A stretch of 64,000 nt of DNA, taken from Kaistella sp. SH40-3 (GTDB lineage Bacteria; Bacteroidota; Bacteroidia; Flavobacteriales; Weeksellaceae). The stretch's first letter is position 1. Each line of letters begins with the position of its first letter. A program made the position numbers and the translations under genes. The stretch is from positions 1 through 64,000 of the forward strand of contig NZ_JAQYUS010000007.1 of assembly GCF_030686865.1 (NCBI RefSeq), given 5' to 3'. Shown piece after piece: positions 1 to 7,124 of this stretch. Below the pieces are notes generated by a model. It ran no database searches. It was not told the DNA's origin and was given only the letters and a program-made list of their open reading frames with translations.

Positions 1-28
1 ATACAGATTATTAAATAAAATTAAATAA

Positions 29-895
29 TTAAACACTAGTGAAAACGTTTTCGCTAGTGTTTTTTCTTTTATAGGTTCTCATTTTGATTTTATTTTGCCT
101 GTGCATTTGGTTGGGAGTGAGCATATGGTTAGAGTAATGTGGTCGCTTTTCATTATAAAGTTCTATTGCATTTCTTACGAGTGCTCTTGTGATGGGTAGA
201 GTCTGATTAAATTTATCGATAAAATACTCTTGTTTCAAAATCCCATTGATTCTTTCTGCAACAGCATTTTCATAAGGGTCTGAGTTCTGTGTCATACTGC
301 ACTTTATTTTCTTTTTCAATAGCAAATTTTGATAATCATTTGCACAATATTGTAGGCCTCTATCAGAATGATGTATTAGAGGTACTTCTTTATTTACCCT
401 TTGTTTCAAAGCATTTTGTAAAGCTTTTAAGGTGCTTTCAGTATTCATATTATCTGCAACATTAAATCCCACTATTTTTTTAGAATAAGCATCTGTAATT
501 AAACTTAAATAAAAAGGATTGTCTCTTTTACCAATGTATGTAATGTCCGACACCCAGACTTGATCTGGCCGTTGAATCTCTAAGTCTAAAATCTGATTCT
601 GGTGCTTTCTAAACCGATGATGAGAGTTTGTAGTAATGTGATAAGCGCGTTTTGGCATAATCAACAGATGGTTTGCTCTTAAAATATTAATCAATTTATC
701 TCTGCCAATTTTCAGGTCTATTAAATTTTTCTTTAATAGAAAATATAATTTTCTCGTGCCCATCCTTGGATGCTCTTTCCTAATTTCTAATACCATACAA
801 ACTACAGCAGAAGCAATAGATTGCCTTACTTTTCTCTTTTTCAGTTTCCGATAGTAAACCTGTCGATCCACCCCGAACAAATTACAGGCAAACAT
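29..895 (-). CDS. IS3-family transposase OrfB (DDE integrase domain)
   Basis: This 288-residue protein is the catalytic subunit of the insertion sequence. The rve-type integrase core is visible, with the acidic triad in WVSDITYI, HHSDRGLQYC and NAVAERINGILKQEYF, the last giving the catalytic Glu. An N-terminal HTH_21-like segment (HPRMGTRKLYFLLKKN) precedes it. It starts one base inside the OrfA stop codon (TAATG), so translation is probably coupled to OrfA by termination-reinitiation rather than by the -1 frameshift common in this family. The gene is full length and appears intact. Confidence 0.93.
   Translation of the reverse strand: MFACNLFGVDRQVYYRKLKKRKVRQSIASAVVCMVLEIRKEHPRMGTRKLYFLLKKNLIDLKIGRDKLINILRANHLLIMPKRAYHITTNSHHRFRKHQNQILDLEIQRPDQVWVSDITYIGKRDNPFYLSLITDAYSKKIVGFNVADNMNTESTLKALQNALKQRVNKEVPLIHHSDRGLQYCANDYQNLLLKKKIKCSMTQNSDPYENAVAERINGILKQEYFIDKFNQTLPITRALVRNAIELYNEKRPHYSNHMLTPNQMHRQNKIKMRTYKRKNTSENVFTSV
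33..66. terminator. Palindromic hairpin at the end of the transposase gene
   Basis: ACACTAG and GAAAAC pair with GTTTTC and CTAGTGT across a single T/G mismatch, followed on the plus strand by a run of T. It overlaps the last codons of the transposase gene. It could stop transcription entering the element from the left and also end the transposase message. Confidence 0.5.
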
Positions 896-1329
896 TATTG
901 TTTGTTTTTGTTCTTCTCTAAAATGATCGATTGTTCGGGTGAGGAGTTTTTTCGTATGTCGATTTGATATTCTTTCTCAGCAATATCAATCATCATATCG
1001 AAAATGATGGCTTTCTTATCTGCAACAAAAGCTTGTTGCTCCAATAAAGCCTTTTGCTTTTCTAGTAATTTAACCTGGACTTCCAGTTCCATTACTCTCT
1101 GCTCTGGTGATTTTGGCATATTGTGAGGTGTTTGATTGTCCCAATCAAAGTTACCAAATTTCTTTAGCCAATTAACAACAGTTTTTCTGCATTGGATATC
1201 ATACTTCTTTGCAGCATCGCTAACAGAGAGTTGCCCTCTTTCGACTTCTTGTACAATTTGTAATTTAAAGGACATAGAATAATCCTTTTGAGTGCGCTTT
1301 ACATAACGCGTAACTTCCTGTTCTTTCAT
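895..1329 (-). CDS. IS3-family transposase OrfA (helix-turn-helix)
   Basis: The 144-residue protein carries an N-terminal HTH_Tnp_1-type domain (FKLQIVQEVERGQLSVSDAA, then a conserved WLKKFG) that would bind the ends of the element. A coiled-coil stretch of about residues 75-105, rich in leucine and glutamate, probably mediates dimerisation. It is the first gene of the element and its TAA stop shares a base with the OrfB start. The start is the ATG whose product begins MKEQEVTRYV. It appears intact. Confidence 0.9.
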   Translation of the reverse strand: MKEQEVTRYVKRTQKDYSMSFKLQIVQEVERGQLSVSDAAKKYDIQCRKTVVNWLKKFGNFDWDNQTPHNMPKSPEQRVMELEVQVKLLEKQKALLEQQAFVADKKAIIFDMMIDIAEKEYQIDIRKNSSPEQSIILEKNKNKQ

Positions 1330-1381
1330 AATGATACTTTTTGTGTATCGCTATTTCAGGACTAGACAAAGACAAAACTAA

Positions 1382-1414
1382 AAATCCTGCACAAAAATTG
1401 TGCAGGATTTTTTT
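1382..1414 (+). terminator. Rho-independent terminator next to the IS end
   Basis: A perfect 13-bp stem (AAATCCTGCACAA with TTGTGCAGGATTT) encloses a 3-base loop and is followed by seven T. No plus-strand gene lies between it and the insertion sequence, so it probably served a gene that is now on the other side of the element. Confidence 0.85.
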
Positions 1415-1436
1415 ATCTTTAATAAAATTTTTGAAA

Positions 1437-1742
1437 ATGAAAAAAGAACTACTTGTTCCTAAAAATATTTTGTATCCCCTTATAGCGTTAGGTTTTTTAT
1501 TTAATTTCTTCAGAGTTTCTTTTGATAGAACAAGTTTAGGAATTCCACTATCGGTTGGGGATTTCTTGGTCTATGCTGGTTTAGTCGCCAGTTTTATTTC
1601 CACGATTATATTAATTGTAGATGTTTTTAAAAATAATGTTAACGGCAAATATCTCTGGACTTTTGCATTTCTTATTTCTGGTGGTCTTATTGGTTTTTTT
1701 TATTTAAGATGCCGCGATTATTATTTAAAGTCGGCTAAGTAG
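1437..1742 (+). CDS. Small hypothetical membrane protein
   Basis: I do not recognise the family. The 101-residue product starts MKKELLVPKN and has three hydrophobic segments at roughly residues 11-24, 39-61 and 70-88, so it is probably an inner-membrane protein. The last segment is followed by a basic tail (RCRDYYLKSAK). An in-frame upstream start at 1341 would run through the terminator hairpin, so the ATG at 1437 is preferred. No promoter matching the consensus is obvious between the terminator and the start. Confidence 0.6.
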   Translation: MKKELLVPKNILYPLIALGFLFNFFRVSFDRTSLGIPLSVGDFLVYAGLVASFISTIILIVDVFKNNVNGKYLWTFAFLISGGLIGFFYLRCRDYYLKSAK

Positions 1743-1816
1743 TAGAAACAAGTTATTATTTAATGATTTAGAGAACACACAGCGGGTTAATTTCCGTTTT
1801 TTTTATTTTAAAACCT

Positions 1817-1824
1817 TACTTTTG
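1817..1824 (+). promoter_or_regulatory. Bacteroidota -7 box for rlmD
   Basis: TACTTTTG matches TAnnTTTG and lies 17 bases before the rlmD ATG. No clear -33 TTG is seen. Confidence 0.6.
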
Positions 1825-1841
1825 CGTTCAGATTATTTATA

Positions 1842-3251
1842 ATGAGAAAGAGAAAACAAAATATAATTTTAGAAAATATAAAGTTGGTTTCAGCGGGGTC
1901 AAAAGGGGTTGCCGTTGGTAAAACCGACGAAGGTAAAACCGTTTTGGTTTCTGGTGCAGTTCCTGGAGATATCGTAAACGCCCGCGTAAAAAAATCGAAA
2001 TCGAATTACTACGAAGCAGAAATGATCGAGATTGTTGAAAGGTCACCCTTCCGTGTGGAGCCAAAATGTATTCATTTCGGTGTTTGCGGGGGTTGCAAAT
2101 GGCAGAATCTTTCCTATGACAAACAACTTGAATTTAAACAGGACGAAGTTTACAATCATATTAAAAGAATTGCAGGAATCGAGGATTTCGAAACCATGCC
2201 AATTCTTGGAAGCGATGAACATTACTTCTATCGCAATAAAATGGAATTCTCCTTTTCTAATGCACGTTGGTTAACCCAATATGAAATTAGTTCTGAAGAG
2301 AATTTTGGAAATAGAGATGCTTTAGGATTTCATATTCCTGGAATGTGGAGCAAGATTTTGGATTTGAAAGAATGTTTCCTACAAGAAGATCCATCAAATG
2401 CGATGCGATTGGCAATTAAAAAACATGCCGTAGAAAATGGTTTAGAGTTTTTTGATGTTAAAGGGCAACATGGCTTTTTAAGAACCGTAATGTTCCGCCA
2501 GAATTCAAAAGGCGAATGGATGGTTTTGTTCCAGTTATTCCGTGAGGAGAAAGAGAATCAGCAGAAATTATTTGACTTTATGTTGAGTCAATTTCCACAG
2601 ATTAAAACTTTGCTTTTCTGTCATAATTCCAAACAGAACGATTCCTTATATGATCAGGACGTTCAGATTTATTCTGGCGAAGGATTTTTGATGGAAGAAA
2701 TGGAAGGTTTGAAATTCAAAATCGGACCAAAATCTTTTTTCCAGACGAATTATAAACAGGCTTTAAATTTATATGCAAAAACTTTAGAATTTGCAGATTT
2801 AAAAGGGGATGAGGTCGTTTACGATTTATATACCGGAACTGGAACGATTGCGCAATACGTTGCCAGAAAAGCAAAGCAGGTGATTGGGATTGAATCTGTT
2901 CAGGAATCAATTGACGCTGCCAAAGAACACGCAGAATTGAATGGTTTAACCAACTGTACTTTCTATTGTGGTGATATGAAGGAAATCTTTAATGATGAAT
3001 TTATCGCACAACATCCAAAAGCAGATGTGCTGATTACCGATCCACCAAGAGATGGAATGCACCAAAAAGTAGTGGAGCAAATTCTGAAAATCGCTCCAGA
3101 AAAAATCGTGTATGTAAGTTGTAATTCTGCAACCCAAGCCAGAGATTTGGCATTGATGAAGGATCATTATAAATTGGTGAAAATTTTACCAGTTGATATG
3201 TTCCCGCAAACGCATCATGTAGAAAATATCGCATTACTCGTTAAAATATAA
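1842..3251 (+). CDS. rlmD: 23S rRNA (uracil-5-)-methyltransferase RlmD/RumA
   Basis: This 469-residue enzyme would methylate C5 of a conserved 23S rRNA uridine (U1939 in E. coli) with S-adenosylmethionine. An N-terminal TRAM domain (about residues 8-66) is followed by a probable [4Fe-4S] cluster site with Cys76, Cys82, Cys85 and Cys178. The methyltransferase core shows the SAM loop DLYTGTGT (328-335), DPPRDGM (400-406), the catalytic Cys in VSCNSATQARD (Cys427) and Glu461 in HHVENIALL as the likely base. All key residues are present. It has its own -7 box. The homologous family also includes tRNA U54 methyltransferases, so the exact target is inferred. Confidence 0.93.
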   Translation: MRKRKQNIILENIKLVSAGSKGVAVGKTDEGKTVLVSGAVPGDIVNARVKKSKSNYYEAEMIEIVERSPFRVEPKCIHFGVCGGCKWQNLSYDKQLEFKQDEVYNHIKRIAGIEDFETMPILGSDEHYFYRNKMEFSFSNARWLTQYEISSEENFGNRDALGFHIPGMWSKILDLKECFLQEDPSNAMRLAIKKHAVENGLEFFDVKGQHGFLRTVMFRQNSKGEWMVLFQLFREEKENQQKLFDFMLSQFPQIKTLLFCHNSKQNDSLYDQDVQIYSGEGFLMEEMEGLKFKIGPKSFFQTNYKQALNLYAKTLEFADLKGDEVVYDLYTGTGTIAQYVARKAKQVIGIESVQESIDAAKEHAELNGLTNCTFYCGDMKEIFNDEFIAQHPKADVLITDPPRDGMHQKVVEQILKIAPEKIVYVSCNSATQARDLALMKDHYKLVKILPVDMFPQTHHVENIALLVKI

Positions 3252-3279
3252 ACACTATATTTATTTTCAATAAATAATT

Positions 3280-5784
3280 ATGAAAGGATTAAAGAATTTC
3301 TTAGCATTAGTTTTAATTGTAGGATTTGTAAATTCTGCTTCAGCACAGGTAAAAGATACGCTGGTTACCAAATCAGATTCTGCTGGAACGGTAAAAGGGA
3401 AACCTGCAGTAAAAAAAACAGAGAAAATAAAACCGTACAAAGAAGTGATTACCCATAAAGCAATCACCGATTTAGGGATTCTTGCCGTTCATAAAGTTGA
3501 AGATAAATACTATTTAGAAATTCCACAGACTGTTCTAGGAAAAGAGTTTTTGTTGGTGAGTCGTTTAACCAAAGCCGCAGCTGGAATGCGCTCGGGAACG
3601 AGTGGTTATGCTGGCGATCAAATTGGGCAGAACGTGATCACATTTGAAAAAGGTCCAGAGGATAAAATCTTCATTAAATCGATTTCTTTCGCTGATTATG
3701 CAAAAGATTCTACTTCGCAAATGTATAATTCTGTGATGCGGAATAATATGCAATCCATTATTATGGCTTTCGATATTAAGGCATTTGGGAAAGATAAAAA
3801 ATCGTTTGTAATTGAAGCTACCGATATGCTGAATGCAGATAATGAGTTGGTGTCTTTTGCAGCAACCGTGAAGAATGGTTATAAAGTTGGTGCTTTCCAG
3901 AAAGATAAATCTTACGTGAATTTTGTTAAATCTTTTCCTAATAATCTTGAAATAAATACCACCAAAACTTTCGCTAAAACATTAGGTAATTTCACTGTTC
4001 AACCTGGACAGGAAAAACCAGTTGTAAGTGGGAATTATACGGTAGAAATAAATTCTTCTTTGGTGTTATTACCAGAGAATAAAATGCAGGCGAGATACTT
4101 TGATCCTCGAGTAGGTTATTTCGCAGTAGGTTACACCGATTTCGATTTAGATCCGCAAGGGGTAAAAAGAGTTTCTTTAATTAAAAGATGGAGACTGGAG
4201 CCAAAACCAGACGATTTAGAAAAATACAAAAGAGGAGAATTGGTAGAACCTGCAAAACCGATTGTTTTTTATATCGATCCAGCAACTCCGAAAAAATGGG
4301 TTCCTTTTTTAATGGAAGGGGTTAATGATTGGAAAAAAGCCTTTGAAAAAGCAGGTTTTAAAAATGCTATTTATGCTAAAGTTCCGAATGCGAAAGATGA
4401 TCCAGAATGGAGTTTAGAAGATGCGAGATTTTCTGCTATCGTCTATAAACCTTCTGATGTTCCGAATGCTTCTGGTCCGTCGATTTCTGATCCAAGAACT
4501 GGCGAGATTTTAGAAAGCCATATCAACTGGTATCACAATGTAATGCTTCTACTCAGAAACTGGTATTTTGTGCAAGCGTCACCAAACGATCCACGTGCCA
4601 GAAAAATGGATTTTGATGATGCTTTGATGGGTCAATTAATCCGTTTTGTTTCTTCTCATGAAGTTGGACATACTTTAGGATTAAGACACAACTTCGGTTC
4701 GAGTTCAACGGTTCCGGTAGAAAAGTTGAGAGATAAAAAGTGGTTAGAGAAAAATGGTCACACGCCATCGATTATGGATTATGCAAGATTTAATTATGTT
4801 GCACAACCAGAAGATAAAATCACCGAAGCTGGAATAATGCCAAGAATTGGTGACTACGATGACTGGGCAATTGAATGGGGTTACCGAAGATTTTACCAAT
4901 TTAATACTCCGGATAAAGAAAAAGCACACCTAAATAAATGGGTGATTAATAAACTGAAAGATAACCGTCTTTGGTTTGGTACAGAAAGCAATCCATACGA
5001 TCCACGTTCCCAAAGTGAGCAAGTTGGTGACGATGCCATGATTGCAAGTGCTTACGGTATTAAAAATTTAAAACGTATTGTGGATAATCTTCAGGACTGG
5101 ACCAAAAAACCAAACGAAGATTTTACCGATCTTTCTACCATGTACGATCAGGTGACGGGACAATTTTCCAGATATCTGGGACATGTTTCTAAATATATTG
5201 GTGGTCAGTTAGAAACGCCGAAAACAGTTGAGCAAGGTGGACCTGTGTATGAAGTGGTTGCTAAAACTGATCAAAAACGTGCTTTAGAATTCCTGAACCA
5301 AAATCTTTTTACAACTCCAGACTGGCTGTTGAAGAAAGAGGTTTTTGAAAAGACAGGAAAAACATCAGTTAGTGTGGTTGAAAATCTTCAGAGCACTGTT
5401 TTAAATAGAATTTTGTCTGCCAATGTTCTTCAGATGATGAATCAAAATCAAATGATGGATTCAAATGCTTATCCGTTGGTTGACTATATGAACGATTTAA
5501 AAGAAACGATTTTCAATAATTCAAGTGAAGATATTTACAGACGAAATCTTCAACGCAATTATGTGGAATCTTTAATTACCTTATTAAATTCGAAACCTGC
5601 TGCACCAAATCGTTTTGCAAGAACTGTTGAGGTTTCTAAAAACTCAGATGTTAATGCAATCGTGCGTGGAACTTTAAATAATATTAAAGAAAATATCGCA
5701 TCAAGAACATCGCCTGATCTTGTAAACAAATACCATTACGAAGATTTAGCCTACAGAATTCAAAAAGCCCTTGATCCAAAATAA
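3280..5784 (+). CDS. Exported zinc-dependent metalloprotease (DUF5117/DUF5118 type)
   Basis: The 834-residue product starts with a signal peptide (residues 1-23, cut after SASA). The catalytic site is HEVGHTLGLRHNF at residues 460-472, an HExxHxxGxxH metzincin motif, with a Met-turn-like SIMDYARF near residue 497. The architecture fits the large Bacteroidota family annotated with DUF5118, DUF5117 and DUF4953 domains, whose members are presumed periplasmic or outer-membrane proteases of unknown substrate. There is no T9SS tail. It follows rlmD by 28 bases, and its stop overlaps the next start by one base, so it is translated together with the two downstream genes. Confidence 0.88.
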   Translation: MKGLKNFLALVLIVGFVNSASAQVKDTLVTKSDSAGTVKGKPAVKKTEKIKPYKEVITHKAITDLGILAVHKVEDKYYLEIPQTVLGKEFLLVSRLTKAAAGMRSGTSGYAGDQIGQNVITFEKGPEDKIFIKSISFADYAKDSTSQMYNSVMRNNMQSIIMAFDIKAFGKDKKSFVIEATDMLNADNELVSFAATVKNGYKVGAFQKDKSYVNFVKSFPNNLEINTTKTFAKTLGNFTVQPGQEKPVVSGNYTVEINSSLVLLPENKMQARYFDPRVGYFAVGYTDFDLDPQGVKRVSLIKRWRLEPKPDDLEKYKRGELVEPAKPIVFYIDPATPKKWVPFLMEGVNDWKKAFEKAGFKNAIYAKVPNAKDDPEWSLEDARFSAIVYKPSDVPNASGPSISDPRTGEILESHINWYHNVMLLLRNWYFVQASPNDPRARKMDFDDALMGQLIRFVSSHEVGHTLGLRHNFGSSSTVPVEKLRDKKWLEKNGHTPSIMDYARFNYVAQPEDKITEAGIMPRIGDYDDWAIEWGYRRFYQFNTPDKEKAHLNKWVINKLKDNRLWFGTESNPYDPRSQSEQVGDDAMIASAYGIKNLKRIVDNLQDWTKKPNEDFTDLSTMYDQVTGQFSRYLGHVSKYIGGQLETPKTVEQGGPVYEVVAKTDQKRALEFLNQNLFTTPDWLLKKEVFEKTGKTSVSVVENLQSTVLNRILSANVLQMMNQNQMMDSNAYPLVDYMNDLKETIFNNSSEDIYRRNLQRNYVESLITLLNSKPAAPNRFARTVEVSKNSDVNAIVRGTLNNIKENIASRTSPDLVNKYHYEDLAYRIQKALDPK

Positions 5785-6260
5785 TGAAAACCAAGTTCAT
5801 TTTCTTATTGTTTATTTCCCTATTTCTTTACTCGTGTGGTTCAGATGATGATATCTGTATAGGTGGTGAAGCAACGCCCAGAATGAAAGTTAAATTCAAA
5901 ACCAAAGCGACTGGGAAAATGAAAACCATGGATTCCTTATTTATTGCTGTAGATTATGGAACGGGTCCAATTCCGGTTTATGGTATTGTGGGCAAAACAG
6001 ATTCGGTGTTGATTCCTTTGCGGGTTGACGAAACACCTTTTACAAAAATGTATGTCGGAGTTTCCAGAGCGGCTGTTAATTCCCAGATTAAAATTAATTA
6101 TAGCACTGTTTCAGAATATGTTTCGCCGGCGTGTGGCATAAAAAAGTTATATCAAAATGTAAACTCTGAACTCGAAGTTCCCAATTCGGTTTTAGGAGTA
6201 GAACAAAATCAAACCCAAATCATCGATGAAAACAAAACGCATCTTTTCCTTCTTTTTTAG
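5784..6260 (+). CDS. Lipoprotein, DUF6452-like
   Basis: The 158-residue product has a type II signal peptide with lipobox FLYSCGS, so it should be lipidated at Cys18. The pattern around EATPRMKVKFKTK and the conserved downstream partner fit what I recall as the DUF6452 family of flavobacteria; the family number is from memory. Its ATG overlaps the protease stop (TAATG), and its last 35 bases overlap the next gene. The function is unknown. The conserved neighbourhood suggests that the pair works together in the envelope. Confidence 0.75.
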   Translation: MKTKFIFLLFISLFLYSCGSDDDICIGGEATPRMKVKFKTKATGKMKTMDSLFIAVDYGTGPIPVYGIVGKTDSVLIPLRVDETPFTKMYVGVSRAAVNSQIKINYSTVSEYVSPACGIKKLYQNVNSELEVPNSVLGVEQNQTQIIDENKTHLFLLF

Positions 6261-6885
6261 TTTTATGTTGATGATGAGTTTTGCTCAAAAAAAGCAGGAT
6301 TCTTTGAAAGTAAAATGGAAATATGAACCGAATTTTTTAGTCGGTTTCGATGTTTTGAATGCTGGAATTGGAGTTGTTTCTGACCGAAAATTATTTCAGG
6401 TATTTGTTTCGTCGAAGGTTAAAGATAACTGGTACGGGATTGCAGATGTTGGTTTCGAGAAAAATATTTATCAGAAAAACGGCTATGATGCTTCTGCAAG
6501 TGGACCTTTTCTAAAATTAGGAACCTTGTATATGTTAGCGCATGATTTAGAAAATCCCATGAATGGTTTTTTTATAGGGGGCAAAGTTGCGGGTTCTTTT
6601 TATAATCAGGAATATAAAGCGGTTCCTATTCGTGGTTTTGGTGGGAGCGATGTTTCGCAGGCATTCCCAAAATCTACGCAAAGTTCTTATTGGATGGAAA
6701 TTAACATCGGTGGAAGAGTGCAGTTATTTGAATCTCCTTTTTATATTGAAACTACTGCGCAACCCAAATACTTAGTTTTTACTTCAAAACAAGACGAGAT
6801 AAAACCGATGATTGTTCCAGGATTTGGCAAAAGTTCTGCGAAATTCAATATTGGCTTTTCTTGGAATATTGCTTATACATTCTAA
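6226..6885 (+). CDS. Exported protein, DUF6048-like
   Basis: The 219-residue product starts MKTKRIFSFFFSFMLMMSFA and has a cleavable signal peptide. The rest is rich in alternating aromatic and polar residues and ends in a phenylalanine (WNIAYTF), as outer-membrane beta-barrels do. I recall this as the DUF6048 family that accompanies DUF6452 proteins. The ATG at 6226 lies inside the preceding gene in another frame, which gives a 35-base overlap and suggests translational coupling. The function is unknown; an outer-membrane barrel paired with a lipoprotein is an inference. Confidence 0.75.
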   Translation: MKTKRIFSFFFSFMLMMSFAQKKQDSLKVKWKYEPNFLVGFDVLNAGIGVVSDRKLFQVFVSSKVKDNWYGIADVGFEKNIYQKNGYDASASGPFLKLGTLYMLAHDLENPMNGFFIGGKVAGSFYNQEYKAVPIRGFGGSDVSQAFPKSTQSSYWMEINIGGRVQLFESPFYIETTAQPKYLVFTSKQDEIKPMIVPGFGKSSAKFNIGFSWNIAYTF

Positions 6886-7124
6886 AAATCTGAACAAATC
6901 TCCCCTTTCTTTTCGTTCACTATTTTCTGTATTTATTTTAATTAAAATTCCCCAAATTTACGATGAGGGTTTTGTTTTAATTCCTCATTTGTTTTATTGG
7001 GAATAATATAATTTGTTTTCAATATAAATATTAATTTAAGTTGATTTAATTAAATTTTTTGTGATTTTTATTTTGATGGCCAATTGATAAATAGTAAATT
7101 GGGCACCATTAAATAAAATATATC

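Larger units (their letters stand above)
1..1368 (-). mobile_element. IS3-family insertion sequence, left end outside window
   Basis: Two consecutive minus-strand genes encode the helix-turn-helix OrfA and the DDE-type OrfB typical of IS3 elements. The right end is probably near 1368, where TTTCAGGACTAGACA runs up to a CA terminus just before an unrelated terminator hairpin. No matching inverted repeat is visible in bases 1-30, so the left end, and therefore the target-site duplication, probably lies upstream of the window. The right boundary is inferred from the sequence and was not confirmed by comparison with another copy. Confidence 0.8.
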
